Shown here: one piece after another, positions 1-8,872 of the stretch
How positions within the stretch are numbered: the stretch's first letter is position 1
How the letters are laid out: each line of letters opens with the position of its first letter
DNA from: Acidimicrobiales bacterium
GTDB lineage: Bacteria > Actinomycetota > Acidimicrobiia > Acidimicrobiales > Palsa-688
DNA: 42,810 nt
Assembly (NCBI GenBank): GCA_035533095.1
Contig: DATLUM010000014.1
Coordinates: 1-42,810, forward strand
Direction of reading: 5' to 3'
Translations under genes and position numbers: made by a program
Notes under the pieces: model-generated
Databases searched by the model: none
What the model was told of the DNA's origin: nothing
What the model saw: the letters and a program-made list of their open reading frames with translations, nothing else

Positions 1-726
1 AGCTGGATCACGGTGCAGCCCAACACCGTCGTCATCCCGCCGCATGGTCAGGTGACGGCCACTGTCACCATCGCCGTCCCAGCGAACGCCTCCTCCGGTG
101 AGAGGTACGGCGTCGTCTGGGCTCAGCCACCCGCCAGCACAGGCAGCGGCGGGATATCGGTGGTCAACCGCGTCGGCATCCGCGTCTACCTCTCCGTTGG
201 GAGCGGGCCCGCGCCACCCATCGACTTCACCATCAACTCCCTGACTGCGGCCCGGAATGCCTCAGGGATCCCGTACGTGACCGCGTCGGTCCACAACACG
301 GGTGGCCGCGCGCTTGACCTCACCGGCTCGCTCGTCTTGAACAACGGCCCGGGAGGCACGCGAGCGGGACCGTTCCCCGCGAAGCTGGGGACGACGCTCG
401 GCATCGGCCAGACCGAGCCGGTGACGGTCCTCCTCGATCGCAACATTCCGAGCGGCCCGTGGGCCGCGGTGATAACTCTCACTTCGGACCAGGTCACCCG
501 CCAGGCAACCGCCACGATCTCCTTTCCGACCGCTGCCGGGGAGACCTCCGCGGCGGTGACGGCCGTCGCCGTCCATCGTCGGAGTGGCAGCTTCCTGCTC
601 GTAACGGTGATCGCCGTGATCGTTCTGGTCGCGGTGGCGCTGCTGTTGTTCCTCCTGTGGCGCCGGCGCAGGGAGGACGAGGACGACGAGGCGGGCGAGA
701 AGCTCGTCGGGGCCGGTCACGCGTAG
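1..726 (+). CDS. C-terminal part of a secreted, membrane-anchored beta-sandwich protein (cut by window edge)
   Basis: The frame is open from base 1 (reading SWITVQPN...), so the N-terminus lies outside the window. About 240 residues are visible. The first ~180 are rich in V, T, G and P with alternating hydrophobic residues, as in Ig-like beta-sandwich domains, and include the pattern VVIPPHGQVTATVTIAVP. This resembles the DUF916/WxL-interacting type of surface proteins. A single strong transmembrane segment (about 600-660) is followed by a basic stop-transfer stretch RRRR and an acidic tail. The expected topology is an extracellular domain, one membrane anchor and a short cytoplasmic tail. 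The family match is by eye; substrate or partner unknown. It converges on the ABC-F gene. Confidence 0.6.
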   Translation, partial: SWITVQPNTVVIPPHGQVTATVTIAVPANASSGERYGVVWAQPPASTGSGGISVVNRVGIRVYLSVGSGPAPPIDFTINSLTAARNASGIPYVTASVHNTGGRALDLTGSLVLNNGPGGTRAGPFPAKLGTTLGIGQTEPVTVLLDRNIPSGPWAAVITLTSDQVTRQATATISFPTAAGETSAAVTAVAVHRRSGSFLLVTVIAVIVLVAVALLLFLLWRRRREDEDDEAGEKLVGAGHA

Positions 727-779
727 GCGGGTCGTCTTTCCCCCTGGATGACCCCGAGCGCGCCAGGGAGCGGGTTCGC

Positions 780-2420
780 TCAGGCGCTCTGCCTCTCGTC
801 CGCGGTGATCATCCCGTCGTGGACCTCGACGAGCCGGTCGAAGTCGACCGTTTCGAGCAACCAGCGGTCGTGGGTGACCAGCAGGAGCGTCCCGGTGTAG
901 GAGTCGAGAGCTTCCTCGATCTGCTCGATCGCCGGCAGGTCCAGGTGGTTGGTCGGCTCGTCGAGCACCAGGCAGTTGGTGCCCAGCACCATCAGCTCTG
1001 CGAGCTTTGCCCGGGTGCGCTCACCCGGGGAGAGACCCCCGACCGGCCGGCCAACGTGTCCCGCGCCCAGACCGAACTTGGCGAGCGTCGACCGCGCCTC
1101 TTCAACATCTACCCGCGTGGCAGCCACGAACGCGTCCACGAGGCCCAACGACGGATCGGCACGCCGCCGGCGCTGATCCAGCTCACCGAAGCGAACCGAC
1201 GGCCCAACCCAACGATCGCCCGCCGCCAGCGGTACCTGCCCGAGTATCGCCGCCAGAAGGGTGGACTTGCCGCCGCCGTTCGGCCCGGTGATGACCAGCC
1301 GCTCGGCCCATCCAATCTCGAGGTCGACCGGGCCGAGCTGCCAGTCCCCGCGCCGTACGACCGCGCCAGAGAGGGTGGCTACGCGGTCGCCGCTCCGCTG
1401 TGAGTGGGATAGGTCGAGCTGGAGCTGCCAGCCCTCCCACGGTTTCTCCAGCTCGCCCAGTCGCTCGAGCGCGCGTTCGGAGATTCGCACCTTGGACGCC
1501 TGCTTCTCGGTGCGGTTGACGAAGAACCCGCGCTGCGCCTTGTCGCGGTCCTTCGGTTTCTTGGCGGCGCGGCGCACACCTTCCTCCGACCACGACCGCT
1601 GGGCCCTGACCCGAGCCCGGAGGCGGTCGCGTTCCGCCTTCCACTCGCCGTAAGCGGCGGTGGCCTGGGAGTGGGCGAGGGCCCGTCGTTCGACGAACTC
1701 GCTCCACCCGCCGGCGTACTCGCTGGCGCGGTGTGTGTGCTCCTCCAACTCCATTACCCGCGTCGCCACCCGATCCAGGAAGGCCCGGTCGTGCGACACC
1801 GCGACCACCGCCCCATCGAAGCGATCGACCGCACCTTCGAGGAGAGCGAGGCCGGCGAAGTCGAGGTCGTTGGTCGGCTCGTCCAAAAGCAGGACGTCCG
1901 CTCTGGTGAGCAGCACGGCCGCCAGCCGGGCCCGGGCCGCCTGGCCACCAGAGAGCTCGGCGACCGGGACGTCCGCCTTGTCCGGGGGCAAGCCGACGTC
2001 TTTGGCCACCTCGGCCGCCCGAACCGCGAAACCGTCCCCACCTACCGACAGAAAGACCTCGAGAGCCGCGGTGTAGTCGTCGATCATCGCCGGGTCCGCG
2101 GCAAGCAGTTCCGTCAACCGGTCGAGCTCGGCCTCGGCATCGGCCACACCGGTGCGGCGCGCAAGGTAGTCCATGAGCTTCTCGTCCGGTAGCGCGTCGG
2201 TCTCCTGGGGAAGGAGCGCGATCCGAAGCGACGCCGGCGCTCTTTCTACTCTGCCCTCGTCGGGGACCTGCATGCCGGCGAGCACGCGGAGAAGGGTGCT
2301 CTTGCCGATGCCGTTTGGCCCGACGATCCCCAGGCGCGACCCTCTGTCGACCGACAACGTCACGGAGTCGAGGACGGTCCGGTTCGCCCGGGTCACGGTC
2401 ACCTGTCGAGCTGACAGCAC
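780..2420 (-). CDS. ABC-F family ATPase (duplicated ATP-binding cassette, no membrane domain)
   Basis: 546 residues with two ATP-binding cassettes and no transmembrane segments, the layout of ABC-F translation factors and ribosome-protection proteins. Cassette 1 has Walker A GPNGIGKST (residues 34-42), signature LSGGQ (156-160) and Walker B LLLDEPTNDLD. Cassette 2 has GPNGGGKST (379-387), LSPGE and LVLDEPTNHLD. A charged linker (about 245-325, with AKKPKDRDKAQRG) lies where ABC-F proteins insert their P-site tRNA interaction motif. ABC-F proteins act on the ribosome in the cytoplasm, either as housekeeping factors or by displacing macrolide/lincosamide-type antibiotics. The sequence alone does not say which. 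No antibiotic gene is adjacent. Confidence 0.88.
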   Translation of the reverse strand: MLSARQVTVTRANRTVLDSVTLSVDRGSRLGIVGPNGIGKSTLLRVLAGMQVPDEGRVERAPASLRIALLPQETDALPDEKLMDYLARRTGVADAEAELDRLTELLAADPAMIDDYTAALEVFLSVGGDGFAVRAAEVAKDVGLPPDKADVPVAELSGGQAARARLAAVLLTRADVLLLDEPTNDLDFAGLALLEGAVDRFDGAVVAVSHDRAFLDRVATRVMELEEHTHRASEYAGGWSEFVERRALAHSQATAAYGEWKAERDRLRARVRAQRSWSEEGVRRAAKKPKDRDKAQRGFFVNRTEKQASKVRISERALERLGELEKPWEGWQLQLDLSHSQRSGDRVATLSGAVVRRGDWQLGPVDLEIGWAERLVITGPNGGGKSTLLAAILGQVPLAAGDRWVGPSVRFGELDQRRRRADPSLGLVDAFVAATRVDVEEARSTLAKFGLGAGHVGRPVGGLSPGERTRAKLAELMVLGTNCLVLDEPTNHLDLPAIEQIEEALDSYTGTLLLVTHDRWLLETVDFDRLVEVHDGMITADERQSA

Positions 2421-2550
2421 AGCTTGGCAAGGCTAGGGGTTCGCCAGACGTGTCCCGAGCCGGTGCCGAAGTGGTCGGGCTGCTGGCCTGGCTGCTGGTC
2501 TGTCCGTTTCAGGCAGGTTCGACCCGTAGGGGGTCAATTCCTGCGCATCG

Positions 2551-2637
2551 ACGGAGTTTGGCTTCGCCGCCGCCGTCCCGCGTTCGATACGCGACCTCGG
2601 TTGTCCGGTTGGGCTGGACGACTTCGGCACCGGGTAG
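2551..2637 (+). pseudogene. Remnant of an EAL phosphodiesterase domain
   Basis: This lies in a 340-base stretch with no intact gene between the ABC-F gene and the GGDEF/EAL gene. One frame reads TEFGFAAAVPRSIRDLG followed by CPVGLDDFGTG and a TAG stop (2635-2637). LDDFGTG is the metal-binding signature of EAL domains, and the preceding residues fit the usual helix (…IRxLGxxxALDDFGTG). The stop falls right after the motif and no start is visible, so this is a scrap. It is not a recent copy of the EAL domain downstream, since residues and codons outside the motif differ (that copy reads LRQLGVGLALDDFGTG). The rest of the stretch shows nothing recognisable. Confidence 0.55.
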
Positions 2638-2760
2638 TCCGTGACTGCAAGGGTTCCTTTTCGGCCAGCCCGTCCAGGTCTGATCCCTGAGAACGACCTC
2701 TGGGGTCGAGCGCTTGCACCCCGGCTCAACTCGCCTGGGCAATGTGCCGACAATTGGTGC

Positions 2761-5703
2761 ATGGGGGCAACAGGCGATCCAGATGAGGAGCGCGACTCTT
2801 CGAACCTGACGGTCGCCTTGATCACCGGGTACGTACGGGACCGTGGCGGTGACGCCGCGGTCGAGCGGATGCTCGCCATTGCCGGCGAGACCCGCCCGAT
2901 GGCGGAGCTCCTCGACGAGGGCCGCTGGAGCTCCTATGGCCAGAAGATCCGTCTGTTCGAGGCGGCGATCGCCGTCCTCGGCGACCCGGAGACACCCCGG
3001 CTGATCGGCGCGGCGGTCCTCGAGCGGCAGACCGGTACGGCCATCCGTCTCATGCTCCGGGCGTTGGGCTCGCCGGCGTCGGTGTGCCGGAGCGTGGCCA
3101 AGGCGTCAGCCAAGTTCTCCACCAACTACACGTGCCAGGCACTGTCGGTCGGCCGCGAGGGCGCGGTGATATCCAACCGCCTGCACGATGGGTACGAGCC
3201 GAACATCGTCGACTGCAAGTACACCATCGGCCTTCTCTCGCAGATCCCGGCCTTGTTCGGGCTCGGTCCCGCCCTGGTCGTACACGAGGAATGCCAGGTA
3301 CGAGGTGCCCCGGCTTGCATCTACAGGCTCAAGTGGCGCGCTCGATTCCGCCTGCCCTGGGCTCGGCGCCGGGCCAAGCTCGCCTATCTGGAGGAGGAGC
3401 TGCGCCTGCTGAGCGGGCGTCACGAGGAGCTGCAGTCGACGATCGTAGATCTGGTGTCGCCTGCCGATGTCGACACCGTTCTTCGCCGCATCACCCGGCG
3501 CGCCGCCGACGCGGTGCGAGCCCAGCGCTTTCTCCTCGCCCTCAGTGACGACGCTGAGGGTGTCTCTGTCCACCACGAGGGGATGTCGACCGAAGACGCT
3601 CTTCGGTTGGCCTCCGAGGTGCTGGTCGACACGCCCGACGACTGCGGCGGCTCGAGGCTGATCGTCGATGTGGCGTCGTCCCGACACTTCTACGGGCGGT
3701 TGGTCGCGGTCTACGACTTGGAGCACACCTTCTTTCCCGAGGAGCGGCGGCTCTTCGCCTCGTACGCCCGCCAGGCCGCGGTGGCCCTTGACGCGGCCAC
3801 GGCGCTGGAGGAGGCCCGCCGCCGGGGTGAGACTGCGAGCAAGCTGCTCGAGCTGTCTGGCCAGCTGGCCCAGGCGACCTCGACCGACGAGGTCGCCCAA
3901 CGACTCGCCGACGCGGTGCCAACGGTCATCGGCGCCCACCGGGCCACCGTCCTCCTATGGGATGCCGAGAACGAGGTGCTTCGCGTCCGTGCCCGCGCCT
4001 CACTCGACGATCTCAACCCTCCCGTTCTGCCAAAGGACACCATCTCGGCGACCGACACACCGGTGCTGGGCGAGATGTTCCGGACCCGACAGCCCCAGCA
4101 CATCCATCGCAACACCACCGACCCGTACCTGCAGCAGCGCATGGCGGCAATCGACCTCGAGGAGATCCTCGCCGTTCCCATCCAGAGCGGGAGTGAGATG
4201 TTGGGCGCCATCGCGGCCATGCGGGGTGCCGACTCGCCACCGTTGGTCGACGAGCAGGCCCTGGCCGACCGTCTGACAGGCCTGGCCGACCAAGCCGCGC
4301 TTGCTTTCGAGAAAGTTCGGCTGCTCGAGCAGGAGCGCGAGGCGGTGCGCCGGCTTCAGCGCGACGAGCAACGCATCAAGCAGCTCGCCTATCACGACGC
4401 CCTCACCGAACTACCCAACGGACGGCACTTCTCTGAAGCGCTCGAGACCTGCCTGGCCCAGGCAGAGACTGAGGGACGCCAGCTGGCGCTGCTCTTCTGC
4501 GACCTCGACCGCTTCAAGAACGTCAACGACAGCATGGGCCACGACAAAGGCGACGAGCTTCTGAAGGTGGCGGCGGCACGGCTGCGGGCGTGCATCCGCG
4601 ACACCGACACCCTGGCGCGCCTCGGAGGTGACGAGTTCACCTTGCTTCTCAACGGCGTCACCGGGCCGGAGGATGCCGCGGCCATTGCGGAGCGCGTTGT
4701 TAGGGCGTTCCGGGATCCGATCAATCTTGACGGGCAGGAGCTGTTCCTGTCGGCCAGTGTCGGCGTGGCGCTCTATCCCGACGACGGACAGGATGCTCGG
4801 ACGCTGTTGAAGAACGCAGACACCGCCATGTACGGGGCCAAGCTGGCAGGGCGGAACAACCAGCTCCGCTACGCCCCGGCCATGAACGCCCGGGCTCGGC
4901 AGCTTCTCGAGCTCGAGGCCGACCTTCACGAGGCGGTGCGGAGCGGCCAGCTCGTTGTCCACTACCAGCCGCAGGTGGCCGCGGCCACCGGCGAGGTCGT
5001 GGCCGTGGAGGCCCTTGTGCGCTGGAATCATCCGCGGCGGGGGCTGGTTGCGCCAGGTGAGTTCATTGCCTTAGCGGAGGAGCGGGGCTTGATCGGAGCC
5101 GTGGACGCCTGCGTGCTCTTCGAGGCGGCTGCGCAGTGCAAGCGCTGGACGGACGCCGGGCTCCCACCCGTTCGGGTCGGGGTCAACCTTTCGGCACACC
5201 AGTTCCGGGGCACCGATCTGGTTGACCTGGTGACCAGGGTGCTGCACGATACTGGGGTGCGTCCCGAGCTGGTCGAGCTGGAACTCACCGAGACCGCAGC
5301 CATGCAGGAGCCGGACCGCGTCGCAGACCTCCTGGCCCAGCTGCGCCAACTCGGCGTGGGTCTGGCCTTGGACGACTTTGGCACCGGGTACTCGAGTTGG
5401 ACGCACCTGAAGCACTTCCCGGTGGGCCAGCTCAAGATCGACCGGTCGTTCGTCTCGGGGTTGCCGGAGGACCGCTACGACGTGGCAATCGCCTCCGCCA
5501 CGATCGAGATGGCGCACCTTATGGGGTTGGGCGTGACGGCCGAGGGTGTGGAGACCAGCGCCCAGGCTGAGTTCCTGATCGCTCACGGCTGCGATCTCCT
5601 GCAGGGGTTCCTCTACAGCGAGCCCAGATCGAGCGATGAGATCACCGAGCTTCTGCGGGAAAAGACGGTCGTTGGCGCGCGCAACGCCGCGCTGTCTTCT
5701 TAG
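2761..5703 (+). CDS. V4R-like / GAF / GGDEF / EAL cyclic-di-GMP signalling protein
   Basis: About 980 residues from the ATG at 2761; a longer GTG start at 2641 is possible but adds a proline-rich tail unlike a domain. Order: an N-terminal sensor of ~190 residues ending in VVHEECQVRGAPACIYRL, matching the Cys-containing end of V4R/4VR small-ligand domains; a short coiled coil; two GAF-like domains; then GGDEF (residues 622-626, exact) and EAL (750-752, exact). The RDTD at 613-616 is the inhibitory I-site in its usual place. EAL catalytic signatures (EALVRW, ELTE, LDDFGTG, KIDRSF, EGVE) are present. Both diguanylate cyclase and phosphodiesterase activity are therefore possible. No transmembrane segment is seen, so it should be cytoplasmic and sense soluble ligands. 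Confidence 0.9.
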   Translation: MGATGDPDEERDSSNLTVALITGYVRDRGGDAAVERMLAIAGETRPMAELLDEGRWSSYGQKIRLFEAAIAVLGDPETPRLIGAAVLERQTGTAIRLMLRALGSPASVCRSVAKASAKFSTNYTCQALSVGREGAVISNRLHDGYEPNIVDCKYTIGLLSQIPALFGLGPALVVHEECQVRGAPACIYRLKWRARFRLPWARRRAKLAYLEEELRLLSGRHEELQSTIVDLVSPADVDTVLRRITRRAADAVRAQRFLLALSDDAEGVSVHHEGMSTEDALRLASEVLVDTPDDCGGSRLIVDVASSRHFYGRLVAVYDLEHTFFPEERRLFASYARQAAVALDAATALEEARRRGETASKLLELSGQLAQATSTDEVAQRLADAVPTVIGAHRATVLLWDAENEVLRVRARASLDDLNPPVLPKDTISATDTPVLGEMFRTRQPQHIHRNTTDPYLQQRMAAIDLEEILAVPIQSGSEMLGAIAAMRGADSPPLVDEQALADRLTGLADQAALAFEKVRLLEQEREAVRRLQRDEQRIKQLAYHDALTELPNGRHFSEALETCLAQAETEGRQLALLFCDLDRFKNVNDSMGHDKGDELLKVAAARLRACIRDTDTLARLGGDEFTLLLNGVTGPEDAAAIAERVVRAFRDPINLDGQELFLSASVGVALYPDDGQDARTLLKNADTAMYGAKLAGRNNQLRYAPAMNARARQLLELEADLHEAVRSGQLVVHYQPQVAAATGEVVAVEALVRWNHPRRGLVAPGEFIALAEERGLIGAVDACVLFEAAAQCKRWTDAGLPPVRVGVNLSAHQFRGTDLVDLVTRVLHDTGVRPELVELELTETAAMQEPDRVADLLAQLRQLGVGLALDDFGTGYSSWTHLKHFPVGQLKIDRSFVSGLPEDRYDVAIASATIEMAHLMGLGVTAEGVETSAQAEFLIAHGCDLLQGFLYSEPRSSDEITELLREKTVVGARNAALSS

Positions 5704-5704
5704 A

Positions 5705-6550
5705 TCAAGCTTCGGCTCTGACGAGGAAGATCGACCGGCTGAAAGCGACCTCACCATCTTGCAGGCGGGATCTCATCGCCTCGTCGATCGCTGCACGGAC
5801 CTGCTCGACCGTCTCGCTGCCGGCACCGTCGAGCATCCTCTGAACCGCGCCGACCCGCAACGCCGAGTCGCTCCACGGCGGGATTCGATCTTCGGGCACG
5901 CTCATCTGGTCGGAGTGGTCGCTGATGTCGATGTCGTGGAAGCCGGCCGACTCGAGGATCTTTCGTGTGCGATCCGCGTCGGATAGCGAGAACGGCCCGG
6001 GAGCGTCTGGCCCGGGCATTTCGGGCATGGTCCCGAGCACCGAGACTGCGGCCATGGCGGGCACGAGCATCCACTCGTTGGACGTCACTGCCTGCCAGCA
6101 CGCGAAGGACATCACGGCTCCGGGCTTCAGCGCATCGTGGACGTTGGTGAACGCGGCAACCGGATCGGCGTAGAACATCACCCCGAAGCGGGAGAACGCG
6201 CCGTCGAATCGGGCTCGCCCGACGTCGCTGCTCTGGACGTCGCCATGCCGGAACTCGACGTTGTCGACACCCGCATCGCCGGAGTGCTCGCGGGCCCGCT
6301 CGAGGAAGGCGGCGGTGATGTCGACGCCGACGGCACGCCCGCCGGGGGCCACCCGGCGCGCCAGCTCGACCGTGGTCTGGCCCGTCCCGCAACCGAGGTC
6401 GATAAGGAGCTGACCCGGCCGCGGGTCGAGGCGATCCATGGCCATGCGTCCGGCCGGCCCGATCACCTGCTCGTGGTGGGACTCGAGCGACATCCACGAC
6501 GAGGCACGGGAGGCCCAGTACTCGGCCTGTTCGGTGTTGGCGAATGACAT
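5705..6550 (-). CDS. Class I SAM-dependent methyltransferase
   Basis: 280 residues from the ATG at 6550 (MSFANTEQAEYW); upstream in-frame codons look non-coding. The SAM-binding motif I LLIDLGCGTGQTT is followed by the acidic motif II residue in GVDITAAFLERAR and by FRHGDVQS and FDGAFSRFGVMFYADP, which match motifs III-IV of Methyltransf_11/25 proteins. The tail carries a second region common in ubiquinone/sterol-type small-molecule methyltransferases. The substrate cannot be read from sequence. It is convergent with the GGDEF/EAL gene (1 base apart) and divergent from the split-barrel gene, sharing a short promoter region. Confidence 0.85.
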   Translation of the reverse strand: MSFANTEQAEYWASRASSWMSLESHHEQVIGPAGRMAMDRLDPRPGQLLIDLGCGTGQTTVELARRVAPGGRAVGVDITAAFLERAREHSGDAGVDNVEFRHGDVQSSDVGRARFDGAFSRFGVMFYADPVAAFTNVHDALKPGAVMSFACWQAVTSNEWMLVPAMAAVSVLGTMPEMPGPDAPGPFSLSDADRTRKILESAGFHDIDISDHSDQMSVPEDRIPPWSDSALRVGAVQRMLDGAGSETVEQVRAAIDEAMRSRLQDGEVAFSRSIFLVRAEA

Positions 6551-6595
6551 GGACCGGACGTTATCTGCAGGAGCTATCTTTCGCCGAGAGAGTTG

Positions 6596-6605
6596 GAACC
6601 GGTTC
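6596..6605. promoter_or_regulatory. Perfect 10-bp palindrome in the methyltransferase/split-barrel intergenic region
   Basis: GAACCGGTTC lies in the 73-base gap between two divergent genes. It is a plausible dimer-binding site, but its length is close to what chance gives in high-GC DNA. Confidence 0.2.
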
Positions 6606-6623
6606 ACAGCGGGAGGGGGCCCA

Positions 6624-7619
6624 TTGACACCACTACGCAAGCTTCCCGAACCGGTCCAACGGGTCGTCACGACAAGCCTCTTCGCCGAATTTGCCACTCT
6701 GACCTGTTCCGGCGTCCCGATCGACACGCCCATCTACTGCTTTCCCAGCGATGATCTCGCAACCATCGATCTGGCCACCGGGCTTGCCTATCCCGCCAAG
6801 GCCGAAAGGGCACGACGCGATCCGCGTGTCGGTCTTCTCATGGAGGGACCTGACGGCGGCCCAGTCGTGGCCATCGCCGGCCGTGCAGCGGTGCGAGACG
6901 CGGATCTTCAATCGAACGCCGTCCGCTATCTGGCCGAGACCGGCTTAATGCCTCCCAACGGCGACCCGTGGGACGTGGCCCGACACGCTGTCTGGTACTG
7001 GACCCGCATCATCGTGAGCGTCACGCCGGCGAAGATCCTCTGGTGGGACAGCGTGTCCGAGATGGATGGTCCACCCCAACGGTGGGAAGCCGGTCCGGAT
7101 GCTGTCTACCCGGACTCCGATCCGGCGCCCTCCGGGCGTGTGAGCTCCCCGGCCAGCTGGCCGCTTCATCCGTGGAGAGAGCTCGCCTCCGCCGCGATGG
7201 TGCGCCGTGATCCCGCCCACGTGACGCTTTGCGACGGAGACGGGTATCCGATGCCCTTCCGGGCCTCGACGGTCGAGATGCGCGACGACGGCTTCGAGCT
7301 GACCTTCCCATCCGGGTTGCCGTGGGCGGGCGGGGGAAAGAGCTCGTTGACCTTCCGGGGTTTGGAGACCTTCCTCGGCCGGGCCAGCATCGACGGGAAG
7401 AACGTGCACTTCGCCGTGGAACGCGCCCTACCCCAACACCCCATGATGGTCGACCCGCGCGAGATCACGGGTCCCGGCCCTGCGACCAAGGATCAGCTCA
7501 TGCGGCGCCTCCGGGAGGAGACAGCGCGCCGCAATCAGGTGATCCCGACGATCCCCGAGGAGCAGCCCGCTCTCACTTCACTGGCCAAGCTGCGCGCCGC
7601 TCAGCTCGCCGGCGGTTGA
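6624..7619 (+). CDS. Pyridoxamine-5'-phosphate-oxidase-like split-barrel flavin/F420 protein
   Basis: 331 residues from a TTG at 6624, chosen because a strong ribosome-binding site (GGGAGGGGG, 6611-6619) sits just upstream; longer in-frame starts overlap the divergent methyltransferase. The N-terminal half (PVQRVVTTSLFAEFATLTCSG, then LATGLAYPAKAERARRDPRVGLL) is the typical split beta-barrel of PNPOx-like proteins that bind FMN, F420 or heme. The second half (from about residue 190) repeats the barrel idea (VTLCDGDGYPMPFRASTVEM…), so it may be a two-barrel protein. The actual cofactor and substrate are unknown. It is convergent with the next gene. Confidence 0.7.
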   Translation: MTPLRKLPEPVQRVVTTSLFAEFATLTCSGVPIDTPIYCFPSDDLATIDLATGLAYPAKAERARRDPRVGLLMEGPDGGPVVAIAGRAAVRDADLQSNAVRYLAETGLMPPNGDPWDVARHAVWYWTRIIVSVTPAKILWWDSVSEMDGPPQRWEAGPDAVYPDSDPAPSGRVSSPASWPLHPWRELASAAMVRRDPAHVTLCDGDGYPMPFRASTVEMRDDGFELTFPSGLPWAGGGKSSLTFRGLETFLGRASIDGKNVHFAVERALPQHPMMVDPREITGPGPATKDQLMRRLREETARRNQVIPTIPEEQPALTSLAKLRAAQLAGG

Positions 7620-7625
7620 AGCGGC

Positions 7626-8030
7626 TCAGGCTGCCAGTTCGACGGCGGCGGGCACCTCTACCGGCAGCTGCTCGTAGAGACGGCCGATCGCCGCTGCGAG
7701 GACGGAAGGAGCCGACTCGAAGAACCGGTTGGACCGCATCGAGTCGAGTGGACCGAGGTTGGTTATCGGGTGAATGGCGACTTCGCTCCGGCCTGCAGAC
7801 CAGGGAGAAACGACCAGCTCGACCTTCACCGAGGGCAGTAGGGGAGAGGCCGTCCGGAGGGTCCCGCCGAAGCGGACCGCCCCGGCAAGACCGGTGCCGA
7901 CGCGGTCGTGGACCCTGAGCCGGGCACGGCCGCCGGTCATCTCCATGCCGGGCAGCTTGTCAGCCGCCTGGGCGAGGTCGGCGAAACCGACGGGTACGAC
8001 CTGCGAAACCACTGCCGAGTAGATCTTCAT
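7626..8030 (-). CDS. Uncharacterised ~134-residue protein, possibly SRPBCC-like
   Basis: Starts at the ATG at 8030 (MKIYSAVVSQVVPVGFADLA). Alternating beta-strand-like segments (ARLRVHDRVGTGLAGAVRFGG, VKVELVVSPWSAGRSEVAIHPITNLG) and a C-terminal helix fit a small ligand-binding alpha/beta fold such as SRPBCC/polyketide-cyclase, but no signature proves it. It is divergent from the TetR gene across 109 bases, so it is a natural candidate target of that regulator. Confidence 0.5.
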   Translation of the reverse strand: MKIYSAVVSQVVPVGFADLAQAADKLPGMEMTGGRARLRVHDRVGTGLAGAVRFGGTLRTASPLLPSVKVELVVSPWSAGRSEVAIHPITNLGPLDSMRSNRFFESAPSVLAAAIGRLYEQLPVEVPAAVELAA

Positions 8031-8093
8031 TTCAGCGTCTCCAGTTAGTGTCACTGAGTGCCATATTAGCAGCTAGTATCTGAAATGCAATCT

Positions 8094-8115
8094 GTGCCGA
8101 TGTGACATTCGGTAC
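8094..8115. promoter_or_regulatory. Imperfect inverted repeat upstream of tetR-like gene
   Basis: GTGCCGA (8094-8100), 8-base spacer, TCGGTAC (8109-8115); six of seven arm positions pair. It lies in the divergent, relatively AT-rich region between the 134-residue protein and the TetR gene, where an autoregulatory operator is expected. Confidence 0.3.
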
Positions 8116-8139
8116 ACGAGATCTGAGTAGGATTGGACC

Positions 8140-8796
8140 ATGGGGGATCTCTCGAGCGCGGCACTGCCGAGCCCGACAACTGCGAGCCCGACACTGCGGG
8201 AGCGCAACAAGGCCCGAGCACGAGCCGAGATCGCCGACGCTGCCCTGCGGCTCTTCCTGGACCGCGGGTTCGAGGGCGTCACCGTCGAGGAGATAGTGAG
8301 TGCCGCGGGGGTGTCCCGGCGCACCTTCTTCCGGTACTTCGAGACCAAGGAGGACGCCCTCCTCGCCGATTACCCCGAACTCAGCGCCCGGCTCACCGAG
8401 GCGCTCGAGTTCAGCGACCAGGACGACGCCGTGGCCGGGATCAGGGCCGGTCTGCACCGGATGGCGGACTGGTACATCGAGCGGTCCGAGGCCGTGCTCG
8501 CCCGTTCGAAGGTGATCCGAGAGACGTCGATGAACGTCGCGGCGCGCAACCTGGAGTTCCTCACCCAATGGGAGCGTGGCGTCGCCCATGCGGTCGCCAA
8601 TCAACTCGGGATGGATGCGGGCGAACTCACTCCCCGGACCGCGGCGGCGGTCATCGTCGGCGCGTTCAGGGCGGCCCTCACCCAATGGGTTCGTTCATCC
8701 TGCCGGGATGACCTCCACACCTTGACCGATCAGGCGCTGGACCTCATCGACCAAGGGCTGCAGCCGGTCCTGTCGCGCTCCGGCAAGCGTCACTAA
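8140..8796 (+). CDS. TetR/AcrR family transcriptional regulator
   Basis: 218 residues. The N-terminal helix-turn-helix is clear: ARAEIADAALRLFLDRGFEG, then VTVEEIVSAAGVSRRTFFRYF and ETKEDALL (about residues 28-78), the classic TetR DNA-binding block. The C-terminal ~130 residues are helical and variable as in ligand-binding TetR domains (MftR-like C-terminal style). It should act as a cytoplasmic dimeric repressor. The divergent 7626-8030 gene and itself are the likely targets. The inducer cannot be told. Confidence 0.9.
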   Translation: MGDLSSAALPSPTTASPTLRERNKARARAEIADAALRLFLDRGFEGVTVEEIVSAAGVSRRTFFRYFETKEDALLADYPELSARLTEALEFSDQDDAVAGIRAGLHRMADWYIERSEAVLARSKVIRETSMNVAARNLEFLTQWERGVAHAVANQLGMDAGELTPRTAAAVIVGAFRAALTQWVRSSCRDDLHTLTDQALDLIDQGLQPVLSRSGKRH

Positions 8797-8872
8797 GCAC
8801 GGCCACGACGAAGCGAGCGCCGCACACGATCTGGGCGGCCGTCAAGCTTCGTCCTTGGGAGGACGGCGGCGC

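Noticed and set aside
2641-2760. An upstream GTG start for the GGDEF/EAL protein
   Set aside because: The extra 40 residues are proline/arginine-rich and unlike a domain; the ATG at 2761 gives a natural N-terminus.
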